From Actinomycetota bacterium (GTDB lineage Bacteria; Actinomycetota; UBA4738; HRBIN12), in contig DASQWI010000006.1 in the NCBI GenBank assembly GCA_035640355.1, forward strand, positions 124,001 through 188,000: a DNA stretch of 64,000 nucleotides, written 5' to 3'. Both the position numbers and the translations under genes were made by a program. The notes beneath the pieces were generated by a model that searched no databases, was not told the DNA's origin, and saw only the letters and a list, made by a program, of their open reading frames with translations. Shown piece by piece: positions 28,656 to 37,370 of this stretch (positions are counted from its first letter, which is position 1; each line of letters starts with the position of its first letter).

Positions 28656-29615
28656 GTGGGCGAGGGCGAAGCGATCGGCCTCGACGTCGGGGGAACCAAA
28701 ATCAACGCGTTCAGAGTTGCGCGCGACGGCGAGATCCTCGATCGGAGGAAGGCCGCGACTCGCGCCGACGACGAAGAAGCGACGATGGCGCAGATGATCG
28801 AGCTCGCCCGCCACATGCTCACCGACGACGTGCTCGCGATCGGGATCGGGGCGGCCGGGATGGTCGACGCCGCAGACGGCAGCTTGCGATTCGCGCCCAA
28901 CCTCGCGTGGCGGGAACTGCCGATCGCGTCACGCATGCGCGACGCGATCGGCCTCCCGTGTCAGGTCGACAACGACGCAAGCATGGCCGCCTACGGCGAG
29001 TACCGCTTCGGAGCCGGTCGCGGCTATCGCCACATGCTTCTCGTCGCCGTCGGAACGGGGATCGGGGGTGGCATCGTCTCGGACGGACGGCTGTTCCGGG
29101 GCGCGTACGGCTTCGCCGCCGAGATCGGTCACATCATCGTCGAGCCGGGCGGACCGAAGTGCGGTTGCGGCAACCTCGGCTGCTGGGAGCAGGTCGCCGG
29201 CGGCAGAGCGATCGGGCGCCTCGGTCGTGAACGGGCGCGCGCGCACCCCGACTCCCTACTCGCCCGGCTGGCAAGCGGCGATCCGGAGAGCGTGACGGGT
29301 CACCTGGTGACCGAGGCGGCGAAGCAAGGTGACGACGTCGCGATCGGCGTCCTGGCGGAGGCGGGGCGGCGACTGGGCGAGGGGATCGCGGGGCTCGTGA
29401 ACATCATCGACCCGCAGATCGTCGTCGTGGGGGGCGGGGCCGTGGTCGCCGGTGATCTGCTGCTCGAGCCCGCGAGGGCGGCGTTCGTCGACGCGGTGGA
29501 GGGCGAGGAGCATCGTCCCCGCGTCCCGATCGTCGCCGCCCGGCTCGGCAACGACGCCGGAGCGGTCGGCGCGGCGACCCTCGCGCTGGAAGAGCTCGGG
29601 CGCATGCGGGCGTGA
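28656..29615 (+). CDS. glk: ROK-family glucokinase
   Basis: 319-residue sugar kinase. The phosphate-binding loop is LDVGGTKINAF and the second loop is VAVGTGIGGGIVSDG. The ROK zinc signature is EIGHIIVEPGGPKCGCGNLGCWE, and the glucose-binding acids lie in VDNDASMAAYGEY. ATP versus polyphosphate use is not decided here. GTG start; an upstream TAAGCA (28643) is a weak promoter candidate, but it probably belongs to the preceding operon. It overlaps the next gene by four bases. Confidence 0.9.
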   Translation: MGEGEAIGLDVGGTKINAFRVARDGEILDRRKAATRADDEEATMAQMIELARHMLTDDVLAIGIGAAGMVDAADGSLRFAPNLAWRELPIASRMRDAIGLPCQVDNDASMAAYGEYRFGAGRGYRHMLLVAVGTGIGGGIVSDGRLFRGAYGFAAEIGHIIVEPGGPKCGCGNLGCWEQVAGGRAIGRLGRERARAHPDSLLARLASGDPESVTGHLVTEAAKQGDDVAIGVLAEAGRRLGEGIAGLVNIIDPQIVVVGGGAVVAGDLLLEPARAAFVDAVEGEEHRPRVPIVAARLGNDAGAVGAATLALEELGRMRA

Positions 29616-30520
29616 GCCGGCTGCGGATCGGGCTCGTCCTCCCACTGACGTCGTCGGACCCGGAACGGGTGCCCACGTTCGCCCGACGCGCCGAGGACCT
29701 CGGGTTCGACGGGCTGTTCGCCTTCGACCACCTGTTTCCACCCGGCGCGCCGTCCGACCGGCCATCCGCTGAGGCATACGCGTCGCTCGCCGCGGTCGCG
29801 TCTATCACTCGGGTCGTCTCGATCGGCACGCTCGTCACGCGAGCGTCGCTCCGTCCGGCTGGTCTCCTCGCGAAGCAGGCCGTCACGCTCGACGACGTCG
29901 CGGACGGACGGTTCGTTCTGGGGATCGGGACGGGCGACTCGCTCAGCAAGGCGGAGCACGACGCGTTCGGTCTGCCGTACCTCGAGCCGAACGTGCGACG
30001 CCGGCACTTGGTGGAAACGGTGCGCGCGATCCGTGCGCTGTTCCGCGGCGAGGCGTGGGAAGGCGGTGAGCTCGTCCCGGCGATTCGCGGCCCGCTGCTG
30101 CCGGGACCGCGCCGAGGCGGCGGGCCGCCGATGTGGATCGGTGGAAGGTCACCGTCGGCCGTGCGGCTCGCGGCGGCCGAGGCCGACGGCTGGAACGGAT
30201 GGAACCTGGACGTCGAGACGTTCGCCGACCGCGCTTCGCTGTTACGGAACGAACCGCACGACCAAGGCGTCGAGGCGACGTGGGCCGGCGCCGTCGTCGT
30301 GGGACGAAGCAGGGAGGAGGCGGATGACCTCGAAGCAAAGCGCCGCGCGAGGGGGATCATGGACGACGCGTTTGTCGGCAACGACCTCGCCGCGACGGAA
30401 TGGCTCGAACGGCTCGCGAGCTCCGGGGCGACGTGGGCGATCCTGCTCGTCGCCGGCGGACGCGAGCGCGTCGAGCTCGTTGCCGAACGAGTGCTCCCGA
30501 GGGTCGCGACGCTCGGGTGA
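29612..30520 (+). CDS. LLM-class (probably F420-dependent) oxidoreductase
   Basis: 302-residue luciferase-like TIM barrel. LRIGLVLPLTSSDPERVPTFARRAEDLGFDGLFAFDHL is the characteristic start and GRFVLGIGTGDSLSKAEHDAFGLPY forms the flavin/F420 site. The family uses FMN or F420; F420 is favoured by the actinobacterial context. The substrate is unknown. It overlaps glk at the 5' end and the cyclo-ligase at the 3' end. Confidence 0.82.
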   Translation: MSRLRIGLVLPLTSSDPERVPTFARRAEDLGFDGLFAFDHLFPPGAPSDRPSAEAYASLAAVASITRVVSIGTLVTRASLRPAGLLAKQAVTLDDVADGRFVLGIGTGDSLSKAEHDAFGLPYLEPNVRRRHLVETVRAIRALFRGEAWEGGELVPAIRGPLLPGPRRGGGPPMWIGGRSPSAVRLAAAEADGWNGWNLDVETFADRASLLRNEPHDQGVEATWAGAVVVGRSREEADDLEAKRRARGIMDDAFVGNDLAATEWLERLASSGATWAILLVAGGRERVELVAERVLPRVATLG

Positions 30521-31107
30521 GCGAACGCCTTCCGGACGCCCTTGCCGAGCGCAAACGCGACATCCGTCGATCAGTACTGCACGAACGAGACGCGCTCCTC
30601 GAGGAAGATCGTCGCGCGAGGAGCGTGGCGATCACCGAGCGCCTGATGGCCCTTCCCGAGCTCCGATACACAAGAACGGTAATGGCGTTCTGGTCGTTCG
30701 GCTCAGAGGTCGATACCTCCGGGCTGATCGAGGCGCTGCACGCTGCGGGAAAACGCGTCGTGCTTCCGCGCGTCGATGGCCGAGAGGTCGCGGCGGTCGT
30801 CTACGTGCCGGGTGATCCCACGGCCGCAGCGTCGTTCGGCGCCATGGAACCGACCAGCGCGGAGATCGTCCGATCAACCGAGATCGACGTCGTCATCGCG
30901 CCGGGCGTCGCGTTCGACCGAAACGGCGGGCGCGTCGGCTACGGGGGAGGTTTCTACGACCGGTTCCTGCGAACCGTCCGCGCCGATACCCCCGTGATCG
31001 GGCTGGCCTTCGCGGTGCAGCTGGTCGACGAGGTTCCCAGGGGCGAGCACGACCGACCGGTGGATGTGGTGGTCACCGAGATGGGGCTGATCCGCCGCGG
31101 CGCGTGA
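30517..31107 (+). CDS. 5-formyltetrahydrofolate cyclo-ligase
   Basis: 196-residue MTHFS enzyme converting 5-formyl-THF to 5,10-methenyl-THF with ATP. The N-terminal ERKRDIRRSVLHERDALLEEDR and the nucleotide-binding FDRNGGRVGYGGGFYDRFL are diagnostic. The start is GTG 30517, overlapping the LLM stop as GTGA. It is the last gene of the operon and the first of several one-carbon genes in this part of the window. Confidence 0.92.
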   Translation: MSERLPDALAERKRDIRRSVLHERDALLEEDRRARSVAITERLMALPELRYTRTVMAFWSFGSEVDTSGLIEALHAAGKRVVLPRVDGREVAAVVYVPGDPTAAASFGAMEPTSAEIVRSTEIDVVIAPGVAFDRNGGRVGYGGGFYDRFLRTVRADTPVIGLAFAVQLVDEVPRGEHDRPVDVVVTEMGLIRRGA

Positions 31108-31229
31108 CCCGGCCGAGGTTGAACGGCCGCTCAATACCGTGCGAGGATGCGCCCGGCAGGGGCCCACAGCGGGAAGCGAGGCGTTGCGCCGACCCGGAGC
31201 GAAGGTCCCCCAACTCCCCGGAGGGTTCG
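31108..31229 (+). promoter_or_regulatory. Leader region of the GcvT-like gene, unassigned
   Basis: 122 bases. CGGCCG arms at 31110-31115 and 31124-31129 form a small hairpin after the cyclo-ligase stop. TACCGT (31135-31140) could be a -10, giving an untranslated leader of about 80 nt rich in G/C with short self-complementary runs (GGCG-TTG-CGCC). GGAGGG at 31220-31225 is the ribosome site. I do not see the glycine-riboswitch core or another known aptamer. Confidence 0.35.
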
Positions 31230-32339
31230 ATGAGCGAACAGGAGCCGATCAAGAGCGCGTTCCACGACGTCATCGCTTCGCAGGGCGGAAGCCACGTGGA
31301 GGACGGCGGATGGTTGTGGGCGGAGGGGTTCGGCGACGTCCAGAAGGAGTACGCGGCCGTTCGTGACGACGTCGCCGTCTGGGACGTTTCGCCCCTGAAC
31401 AAATGGGACTTCCGGGGACCCGACGCGCTGCGAGCGGCGCAGTACGTGTTCAGCAACGACGCCGTCGGCCTGGCCTCCGGGCAGGCGCGCTACGGGGCGT
31501 TCCTCGACGACGAAGGGCTGATGGTCGACGACGGGACGGTGTTCAACACGGGCCGCGACGGTCACTGCTGGGTCATGACGAACGGCAAGGACCACGACGA
31601 GTACTTCGGCGCGATGCTCGGCCGGTTCGACGTGGAGACCGAGTGGATCGCGCCGAAGATGCCGCATCTCGGCGTGATCGGGCCCCGTTCGCGCGAGCTC
31701 GTTCAGAAGCTCTCCGATGCCGACGTGTCGCAACTGCGCTACTTCCGGTTCATCACCGACCCGGTCGAGGTGGCCGGCGTGCCGGTGTACCTGTCCCGGA
31801 CCGGATACGGGGGCGAGCTTGGCTACGAGCTGTTCCTCACCGATCCGGCCGACGCGACGGAGCTGTGGAACGCGGTGGTTGGGGCGGGCGCGACGCCGTT
31901 CGGAGCCGAGGCGATCGAGATCCTGCGTATCGAGGCCGGCTTGATCGTCACGGACTACGACTACGAAGCCCACCAGCGCACGCCGTTCGACTTCAACCTG
32001 GACCGGTTCGTCGCGCTCGACAAGGACGTCGAGTTCGCCGGCAAAGAGCGTCTGCGCGAGATCGCGGCGAACCCGCCGAACCGCTTGGTGACGCTGAAGG
32101 TCGAAGGGGAGACGTTGCCGGAATACGGAGCGACCGTTACCAAGGACGGCGACGAGGTCGGCGTCTTGACGAGTCCCACCGACAGCCCCCGCTACGGCAA
32201 GATCGGCATCGCCATCGTGCGGAGCGGTCACGCGGCGCCCGACGTGCAGCTGGAGGTGGCGGCGGGCGAGGGAACGGCCCCGGCGACCGTCGACGTCCTG
32301 CCGATCTACGACACGAACAAGCAGCGCCCGCGGGCGTAG
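31230..32339 (+). CDS. GcvT-family aminomethyltransferase-like protein
   Basis: 369-residue folate-binding GcvT-fold protein. The folate signature is SRTGYGGELGYELFL and the N-terminal conserved block is YAAVRDDVAVWDVSPLNKWDFRGPDA, with a GcvT C-terminal barrel (VTLKVEGETLPEYGATV). It is related to the glycine-cleavage T protein, but gcvH and gcvP are not adjacent, so it may demethylate another methylamine-type substrate. ATG 31230 follows GGAGGG by four bases. Confidence 0.8.
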   Translation: MSEQEPIKSAFHDVIASQGGSHVEDGGWLWAEGFGDVQKEYAAVRDDVAVWDVSPLNKWDFRGPDALRAAQYVFSNDAVGLASGQARYGAFLDDEGLMVDDGTVFNTGRDGHCWVMTNGKDHDEYFGAMLGRFDVETEWIAPKMPHLGVIGPRSRELVQKLSDADVSQLRYFRFITDPVEVAGVPVYLSRTGYGGELGYELFLTDPADATELWNAVVGAGATPFGAEAIEILRIEAGLIVTDYDYEAHQRTPFDFNLDRFVALDKDVEFAGKERLREIAANPPNRLVTLKVEGETLPEYGATVTKDGDEVGVLTSPTDSPRYGKIGIAIVRSGHAAPDVQLEVAAGEGTAPATVDVLPIYDTNKQRPRA

Positions 32340-32351
32340 CCCCGGGAGTCG

Positions 32352-32379
32352 TTGACTCGCGGGTCTCGGCGTCTACACT
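32352..32379 (+). promoter_or_regulatory. Sigma-70-type promoter before the zinc-ribbon gene
   Basis: TTGACT (32352-32357), a 16-nt spacer and TACACT (32374-32379): one of few promoters in the window with a recognisable -35. The predicted transcription start is near 32386, inside a 26-nt palindrome. Confidence 0.6.
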
Positions 32380-32380
32380 G

Positions 32381-32406
32381 CTCGAATCACACGTCTGTGA
32401 TTCGAG
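32381..32406. repeat. Perfect 11-bp inverted repeat (operator or RNA hairpin)
   Basis: CTCGAATCACA (32381-32391), centre CGTC, TGTGATTCGAG (32396-32406). It lies immediately downstream of the -10, and its 3' arm touches the ribosome site GAGGAGG (32404-32410). It could be a repressor-binding operator at the transcription start or a hairpin that occludes the ribosome site. Confidence 0.75.
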
Positions 32407-32417
32407 GAGGCGCGACC

Positions 32418-32621
32418 ATGCCGCTCCACACCTGCGCGCCACCGCGCGGCGAGGAACCGAAGACGATGTCGCTGTGGGTCTGCCCCGACTGCGGTTCGAC
32501 GTGGGAAGCCGTGCCGTGGGCGGGGATCTTCGACTTCGACCGGAACGAGGCCGTCACGCGGGCCGAATGGATCCAGGTCGAGGGTCCTGCCCAGGTCGCG
32601 TCGATCCAGGTCGCGGGGTGA
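32418..32621 (+). CDS. Small zinc-ribbon protein
   Basis: 67 residues: MPLHTCAPPRGEEPKTMSL, then VCPDCGSTWEA and an acidic beta-rich C-terminus. One CPDC knuckle plus the N-terminal cysteine could bind a metal. No named family is recognised. ATG 32418 has GAGGAGG upstream. The dedicated promoter and palindrome indicate that it is individually regulated. It converges on fhs. Confidence 0.62.
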   Translation: MPLHTCAPPRGEEPKTMSLWVCPDCGSTWEAVPWAGIFDFDRNEAVTRAEWIQVEGPAQVASIQVAG

Positions 32622-32640
32622 CCCAGATCAGCACGGGGCC

Positions 32641-34311
32641 CTAGAAAAGCCCCACCGTCCGGCCGTTCTCGTCGAGGTCGATGCCCATGAACGCCGGCGT
32701 TCTGCCCAGCCCGGGCATCCGCTGCATGTCCCCGCACAAGACCACCACGAACCCGGCGCCGGCGCTCGGGACGACACCGCGGATCGGCAACCGGTACCCC
32801 GTCGGCCGGTTGAGCAGAGTCGGGTCGTGGGAGAGGGACAGGTGGGTCTTGGCCATGCAGACGGGCGCATCGCCCATGCCCATCGACGTGATGCGGGCGA
32901 TGTCGCGTTCAGCCTGCGGCAGGTAATCGACGCCGTCCGCGCCGTACAGACGCAACGCGATCGCCTCGATCTGCTCGCGGATCGGCGTCGCTGCCGGCGT
33001 GAGCTGAGAGAAGCGATTGGACCGTTCGCACGCGTCGACGACGGCGTCCGCGAGCTCCACCGCGCCCTCACCGCCGCGCGAGAAGCCCTCGTTGACTACG
33101 ACGCTCTCGGCACCCGAGTCCCGCGCGAGCTTCTCGAGCAGCTGGAGCTCCGACTCGTCGTCGGTCGGGAACCGGTTGATCGAGACGACGCACGGGAGCC
33201 CGTACTCGCCGACGATCGCGATGTGGGCAGCCGTGTTGGCGATCCCGCGTTCGACCGCGGGGAGGTCGGGTTTCGCCAGCTCGTCGAACGCGACGCCGCC
33301 GTGTGACTTGGTCGCTCGAACCGTCGTGACGAGCACCCCGGCGCTCGGCGTGAACCCACCGAGGCGGCACACGATGTCGCAGAACTTCTGGAACCCCAGG
33401 TCCGACGCGAAGCCCGCCTCGGTGACCACGTAGTCCGCGAGCTTCAGCGCGATGCGATCCTCGATGATCGAGTTGTTGGCGTGCGCGACATTGCCGAACG
33501 GACCCGCGTGGACGAGTGTCGGTTGTCCCTCGAGGGTCTGCACCAGGTTCGGCTTGACCGCATCCTTCATGATCACGGCCATCGCGCCGGCGACACGAAG
33601 GTCTTCCGCCGTCACTGGTTGGCCCTCACCCGTCTCGGCCACGGCGATGCGTCCGAGTCGCTCGCGGAGGTCCGTCAACCCATCTGCGAGCGCGAGCACG
33701 GCCATGACCTCCGACGCGGCGGTGATGACGAACTGGCTCTCGCGTGGGACGCCATGTGCCTTGCCGCCGAGTCCGATCACCGAGTAACGGAGCTCGCGGT
33801 CGTTCACGTCGAGCGTGCGGGGCCACGTGATCGTCGCCGGATCGATACCGAGCGGGTTGCCGTGGTAGATCGACGCGTCGAGCGCTGCGGCGAGCAGGTT
33901 GTGAGCTGCCGTCACTGCGTGGAAGTCGCCGTTGAAGTGGAGGTTCACGTCCTCCATGGGGACGATCAGCGCGTAGCCGCCGCCTGTCCCGCCGCCCTTG
34001 ATCCCGAACACGGGGCCCATCGACGGCTCTCGCAGGCACAACATGACGTTGTGCCCTCGCCGACCGAGTCCTTGCGTCAGCGAGATCGACGTCGTGGTCT
34101 TGCCCTCGCCGGCCTTCGTCGGCGTGATCGCTGTGGTGATGATCAGCTTGCCGTCGGGACGGTCGGCCAATCGCTCGAGGATGTCGAGTGAGAGCTTCGC
34201 GCGGTACCGGCCGAACGGTTCGACCTCGTCCTGCATGATGCCGGCGTCCGCCGCGACGTCGGCGATCGGGCGAAGCGTCGCTTCCTGGGCGATCTGCAGG
34301 GCGCTCTTCAT
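32641..34311 (-). CDS. fhs: Formate-tetrahydrofolate ligase
   Basis: 556-residue FTHFS, which makes 10-formyl-THF from formate, THF and ATP, the entry step for formate into C1 metabolism. The N-terminus reads ATLRPIADVAADAGI, the P-loop is TPTKAGEGKTTTSISL, and LREPSMGPVFGIKGGGTGGGYALIVPMED-type and GPFGNVAHANNSI blocks follow. ATG 34311 has GAGGAGG 9 nt upstream. It lies back to back with the formate dehydrogenase operon, so formate can be either oxidised or assimilated. Confidence 0.96.
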   Translation of the reverse strand: MKSALQIAQEATLRPIADVAADAGIMQDEVEPFGRYRAKLSLDILERLADRPDGKLIITTAITPTKAGEGKTTTSISLTQGLGRRGHNVMLCLREPSMGPVFGIKGGGTGGGYALIVPMEDVNLHFNGDFHAVTAAHNLLAAALDASIYHGNPLGIDPATITWPRTLDVNDRELRYSVIGLGGKAHGVPRESQFVITAASEVMAVLALADGLTDLRERLGRIAVAETGEGQPVTAEDLRVAGAMAVIMKDAVKPNLVQTLEGQPTLVHAGPFGNVAHANNSIIEDRIALKLADYVVTEAGFASDLGFQKFCDIVCRLGGFTPSAGVLVTTVRATKSHGGVAFDELAKPDLPAVERGIANTAAHIAIVGEYGLPCVVSINRFPTDDESELQLLEKLARDSGAESVVVNEGFSRGGEGAVELADAVVDACERSNRFSQLTPAATPIREQIEAIALRLYGADGVDYLPQAERDIARITSMGMGDAPVCMAKTHLSLSHDPTLLNRPTGYRLPIRGVVPSAGAGFVVVLCGDMQRMPGLGRTPAFMGIDLDENGRTVGLF

Positions 34312-34491
34312 GTGCGCGCGCCTCCTCACCTTCGGGGGGGTACGTTCGCTCGCTCGGCGCTCGCTCACTTCTTGAGCCCCCCGCACCCCTGACCCGCGGT
34401 TCAAAAAGCGGGCAGGAGCTTACTCCGCCGCGGGAGTTGCGGGGGTCACCACGTGGGGGTGGCTCCGCGGGTGGGCGCCATAATGGCCGAG

Positions 34492-35334
34492 ATGGCCGAG
34501 GCCGTACCCCTTCGCAGGAACGTCACACGCGTCCGCGCAACCGCGGTGAACGCCGGTGTCGCCGCCGAACGCCCGGACGTCCTCGCGGCCGAAGAGCCGA
34601 TGGAGATCCGCGTCGAAGGCGCGGGCCAGCCCGCCGTGTCCGTCGCCGTGACGATGCGGACGCCGGGGGGCGATTTCGAGCTGGCCGCTGGGTTCCTCTT
34701 CACTGAAGGACTGATTGATCGAGCGGACGACGTTCGGCGCGTTTCGTACTGCGAAGACCTCGAGCCGGACGAACAGCACTACAACGTGGTCACCGTCGAG
34801 CTGGCACGGCCGTTCGACGCGGACCTGCTTCGTCGCAACTTCTACGCCAGCTCGTCGTGCGGCATCTGTGGGAAGGCGACGCTCGACGACGTCGAGGTGC
34901 ACTGCGCGCCGATCGCCCCGGGTCCGGAGGTCGCCGGCGCCGTCATCTCGGGATTGCCCGGTGCGCTTCGACGCGCGCAACGCGTGTTCGAACAGACCGG
35001 GGGCCTCCACGCGGCCGGCCTGTTCACCGCGGACGGCGAGCCGCGCTCCCTCCGCGAGGACGTCGGCCGACACAACGCGGTGGACAAGATCATCGGCGAG
35101 CGGCTGCTCGCTGGTGCCCTGCCGCTCTCCGATTGCGTGCTTCAGGTGTCGGGTCGCATCGGGTTCGAGATCGTCCAAAAGGCGGGTCGCGCCGGCATCC
35201 CGGTGATCAGCGCTGTCGGAGCGCCCTCGTCGCTCGCCGTCGATGCGGGCGAACGGCTCGGCATGACGCTCGTTGGGTTCGTGCGCGACGACCGGTTCAA
35301 CGTGTACACGCATCCCGAGCGGATCCGCGTCTGA
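34492..35334 (+). CDS. fdhD: Formate dehydrogenase accessory sulfurtransferase FdhD
   Basis: 280-residue FdhD, which sulfurates the molybdenum cofactor of formate dehydrogenases. The sulfur-relay cysteines are in SSSCGICGKA, and the Mo-cofactor loop reads REDVGRHNAVDKIIGE, followed by VSGRIGFEIVQKA and GAPSSLAVD. CATAAT (34479-34484) is 7 nt before ATG 34492, a leaderless arrangement; ATG 34483 would add three residues. It heads the fdh region. Confidence 0.92.
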   Translation: MAEAVPLRRNVTRVRATAVNAGVAAERPDVLAAEEPMEIRVEGAGQPAVSVAVTMRTPGGDFELAAGFLFTEGLIDRADDVRRVSYCEDLEPDEQHYNVVTVELARPFDADLLRRNFYASSSCGICGKATLDDVEVHCAPIAPGPEVAGAVISGLPGALRRAQRVFEQTGGLHAAGLFTADGEPRSLREDVGRHNAVDKIIGERLLAGALPLSDCVLQVSGRIGFEIVQKAGRAGIPVISAVGAPSSLAVDAGERLGMTLVGFVRDDRFNVYTHPERIRV

Positions 35335-35385
35335 AGCGCGCTCGGCGACGCCATCCCGCCACGCCACCTGTCGGGATGAGCGGCC

Positions 35386-35391
35386 TACAAT
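35386..35391 (+). promoter_or_regulatory. -10 hexamer before fdhF
   Basis: TACAAT between fdhD and fdhF. It gives a leader of about 28 nt containing GGAAGGAG (35410-35417) ahead of ATG 35426. Confidence 0.5.
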
Positions 35392-35425
35392 CGGGTTGAA
35401 CGGACGGCCGGAAGGAGCGCGCTCG

Positions 35426-37360
35426 ATGAGGAACGGGCTCGTTCGGCTCACCGAGCCGATGGTCCGCTCGAACGGCGGCCTGCGAACGGCAACGTGGGAC
35501 GAGGCCCTGGACAGGGCCGCGTCCGGTCTGCAGGCGGCGATCGATCGGAACCCCGGTTGGGGGGTCGGCGTGTTCAGCTGCTCGAAGGCCACAAACGAGA
35601 TGAACTTCGTCGCGCAGAAGTTCATCCGTCAGGTCCTCGGCAGCAACAACATCGATAGCTGCAACCGCACCTGACACGCTCCCAGCGTCGTCGGTCTGGC
35701 GACGGTGTTCGGAGCAGGTGGCGGGACCAGTTCGTACGAGGAGGTCGCGAATTCCGACCTCATCGTGCTGTGGGGGTCGAATGCGCGCGAGACGCATCCG
35801 ATCTTCTTCCATCACGTCCTGAAGGGCGTGCACAACGGCGCGCGCCTGATCGTCGTCGACCCGCGCCGCACGTCCTCTGCAGAGTGGGCCGACCTGTGGC
35901 TGGGCATCGACGTGGGTTCGGACATCGCGCTCTCGAACACGATCGCGCGCGAGATCATCGTGAACGAGCTCCACCACACCTCGTTCATCGAGCGAGGCAC
36001 GGAGGGCTTCGACGCGTACCGCGACTCGGTGATGGAGTGGACGCTCGAGCGCGGGGAGGAGGTGACCGGCGTCCCGGCGGACGCGATCCGCGAGCTGGCC
36101 CACGCCTACGCGAAGGCCGATCGCGCGGTGATCTGCTGGACGCTCGGCATCACCGAGCACCACAACGCGGTCGACAACGTCCTCGCGCTGATCAATCTGG
36201 GGTTGCTGACGGGCCACGTGGGACGGTACGGCAGCGGCCTCAACCCGCTTCGGGGCCAGAACAACGTGCAGGGCGGCGGCGACATGGGCGCGATCCCGAA
36301 CAAGCTGCCCGGGTTCCAGGACATCGAGACGGACGCGGCCGCCCGGGAGAAGTTCGAGAAGGCGTGGGGCCGGCCGATCGTGCCGAAGCGCGGATGGCAC
36401 CTCACCGGCATGTTCGAGGCGATGGAGCGAGGTGACCTCACGTCGGTCTACTGCATCGGGGAGAACCCCGCGAGCTCGGAGGCCGACACCCAGCGCGCGC
36501 GAAAGCTCCTGGACAACCTGGACACCCTGATAGTTCAGGACATCTTCATGACGCGGACGGCCGAGATGGCGGACGTCGTGCTTCCCGCGGCGAACTCGGC
36601 GTTCGAGTCGGACGGCACCGTCACGAACAGCGAGCGGCGCGTGCAGCGCGTTCGCAAGGCGCTCGATCCGCCGGGCGAAGCGAAGGACGATGTGTGGATC
36701 ATCGCCCAGCTCGCGAAGCGTCTCGGTTACGGCTGGGGGGACCTCACGCCGTTCGAGGCGTGGGAGGAGCTCCGAACGCTCTCGCCGATGCACGCCGGCA
36801 TGTCGTGGAAGCGCCTCGAGGAGCTGAGCGGGATCCAGTGGCCCTGCCCATCGGACGACCATCCGGGTACGAAGTTCCTCCACGCGAGGCTGTGGGAGGA
36901 GGATCCCGACGAGCGGGGGCCGGCCGCGCCGTTCAGCGTCACGCCATTCGAGCCACCCGTCGACGAGCTCACCGACGAGTTCCCGCTCCGATTGACGACC
37001 GGCAGGAGGCTGGACTCGTACAACACGGGTGTGCAGACGAGCGGGTACACCTCGCCGCTCCGGCGCGGCGAGTCGATCGACGTGTCGCCGTCGGATGCGG
37101 AACGTCTCGCCCTCGAAGAAGGCGAGATCGTCCGAGTGACGTCGCGCCGTGGATCGTTGGACGTGCCCGTCAGGCTCGATCGCGGCCTTCGCGCGGGGCT
37201 CGTGTTCATGACACTGCACTTCCCCGATCAGGTGGAGACGAACGTGTTGACGATCGACGCCACCGATCCCAAGTCGGGGACAGCGGAGTTCAAGGCGACG
37301 GCGGTTCGCATCGACAAGCTCGACGCGCCGGCGATCGTTTCCGGCGGCGGGGGCGAGTGA
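35426..37360 (+). CDS. fdhF: Selenocysteine formate dehydrogenase, catalytic (Mo-bis-PGD) subunit
   Basis: One frame from ATG 35426 to TGA 37360 interrupted only by UGA at 35672-35674. The product is 644 residues with Sec83: NNIDSCNRT-U-HAPSVVGLAT matches the E. coli FdhF active site (CARV-U-HGPSVAGL). A SECIS-like hairpin follows the UGA. Further family blocks are GSNARETHPIFFHH, VDPRRTSSAEWADLW, LRGQNNVQGGGDMGA, VQDIFMTRTAEMADVVLPA and the C-terminal dinucleotide-binding domain. The usual N-terminal [4Fe-4S] molybdopterin domain is absent; it is at the end of the protein encoded at 39191. GGAAGGAG precedes the ATG. It oxidises formate to CO2 with a Mo or W bis-pterin cofactor. Confidence 0.93.
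35686..35704 (+). promoter_or_regulatory. Bacterial SECIS hairpin
   Basis: Within the coding sequence, CGTCGTC (35686-35692) pairs with GGCGACG (35698-35704) in a 7-bp stem with one G-U pair, around the loop GGTCT. The loop begins 18 nt after the UGA, the same loop sequence and distance as I recall for E. coli fdhF. It would recruit SelB with Sec-tRNA. Confidence 0.8.
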
Positions 37361-37370
37361 CGGAGGTGCC

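Noticed and set aside
31108-31229. Glycine riboswitch before the GcvT-like gene
   Set aside because: The conserved aptamer core segments are not present; only generic GC-rich hairpins are seen.
34312-34491. Riboswitch (THF or ZTP type) between fhs and fdhD
   Set aside because: Neither strand shows the known aptamer cores. Only short GC-rich repeats (a CCCGC...GCGGG hairpin, CGCTCG repeats) and the fhs ribosome site are visible.
35672-35674. Reading the in-frame TGA as a nonsense mutation or as two separate genes
   Set aside because: The codon falls exactly on the Sec/Cys active-site position, a SECIS-like hairpin follows at the right distance, and both halves are otherwise intact in one frame.
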